A DNA stretch of 16,039 nt, from NCBI GenBank assembly GCA_050945895.1, contig JBMNTU010000055.1, forward strand, positions 1 to 16,039, written 5' to 3'. The first letter of the stretch is position 1, and every line of letters starts with the position of its first letter. Position numbers and translations under genes: made by a program. The notes under the pieces are model-generated. The model ran no database searches. It had not been told where the DNA came from and saw nothing but the letters and a program-made list of their open reading frames with translations. Source of the DNA: JBMNTU01 sp050945895 (lineage in GTDB: Bacteria > Bacillota > Clostridia > Christensenellales > Christensenellaceae). Of this stretch, positions 16,016 to 16,039 are shown one piece after another.

Positions 16016-16039
16016 ATGGCAAGGAAAAAATACACAACA
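16016..16039 (+). CDS. IS3-family orfA (transposase N-terminal helix-turn-helix protein), first 8 codons
   Basis: ATG at 16016 is preceded by AAGGAG (16003-16008) at a seven-base spacing. An in-frame ATG at 16010 is too close to that site. The frame reads MARKKYTT to the window edge. IS3 orfA proteins often start with such a basic stretch before a Tyr-Thr and the helix-turn-helix that binds the inverted repeat. The distance from the inverted repeat (about 76 bases from the IS tip) is typical. The call rests mainly on context. Confidence 0.65.

Larger units (their letters stand above)
15940..16039 (+). mobile_element. Left end of an IS3-family insertion sequence
   Basis: The segment begins with a terminal inverted repeat (15940-15983) related to that at the window's left end. 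A leader and the start of an orfA with a strong ribosome site follow. It lies within the open reading frame of the giant minus-strand gene, whose recognisable protein sequence stops at this boundary. The remainder of the element is outside the window. Confidence 0.78.

Noticed and set aside
15923..16039. In-frame extension of the giant gene to the window edge
   Set aside because: Most of it is the IS end read backwards. The protein it would give (Cys-, His- and Pro-rich) does not fit, and the plus strand carries a clear ribosome site and start there.

Overview
The window looks like chromosomal DNA from an anaerobic Gram-positive bacterium of the Bacillota, most likely class Clostridia. The reasons are strong AGGAG-type ribosome sites, sigma-A promoters often of the extended -10 type, CCA-encoding tRNAs, many T-tailed hairpin terminators, a lipoprotein-type binding protein and an [FeFe]-hydrogenase-like protein. 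No genus can be assigned from the sequence alone.

Both window edges lie inside IS3-family insertion sequences in the same (+) orientation. Bases 1-125 are the right end of one: the last 20 codons of a DDE transposase with an RPHSSLG motif, then an inverted repeat. Bases 15940-16039 are the left end of another: a related inverted repeat, then a ribosome site and the first codons of an orfA. The right-hand element interrupts a giant minus-strand surface-protein gene, which has lost its start and export signal. A small membrane-protein reading frame (126-269) abuts the left-hand element and is probably the stump of another disrupted gene.

Region by region: a tRNA-Gln(CTG) with promoter and terminator (353-542); about 140 bases in which I see nothing (543-679); a 40-residue membrane/secreted-type peptide gene on the minus strand (732-854); a polar amino acid ABC uptake system on the plus strand (lipoprotein, a terminator and duplicated promoter boxes, permease, ATPase; 1043-3601); a convergent ketopantoate-reductase-family gene (3610-4518, -); a tRNA-Gly(TCC) whose 3' end is part of a perfect inverted repeat (4712-4828); a small membrane protein (4882-5433, +); then, all on the minus strand, a soluble [FeFe]-hydrogenase/chemoreceptor fusion (5497-7383), a membrane diguanylate cyclase (7495-8625) and the truncated GLUG-repeat surface protein of at least 2371 residues (8807-15939).

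The ABC genes would import an amino acid. The hydrogenase-chemoreceptor fusion and the diguanylate cyclase are both signalling proteins, probably linking hydrogen or redox state to motility and c-di-GMP. The surface protein would have been a cell-envelope adhesin-like fibre. Each of these three minus-strand genes has its own terminator, and promoters are visible for the first two, so they form a neighbourhood and not an operon.
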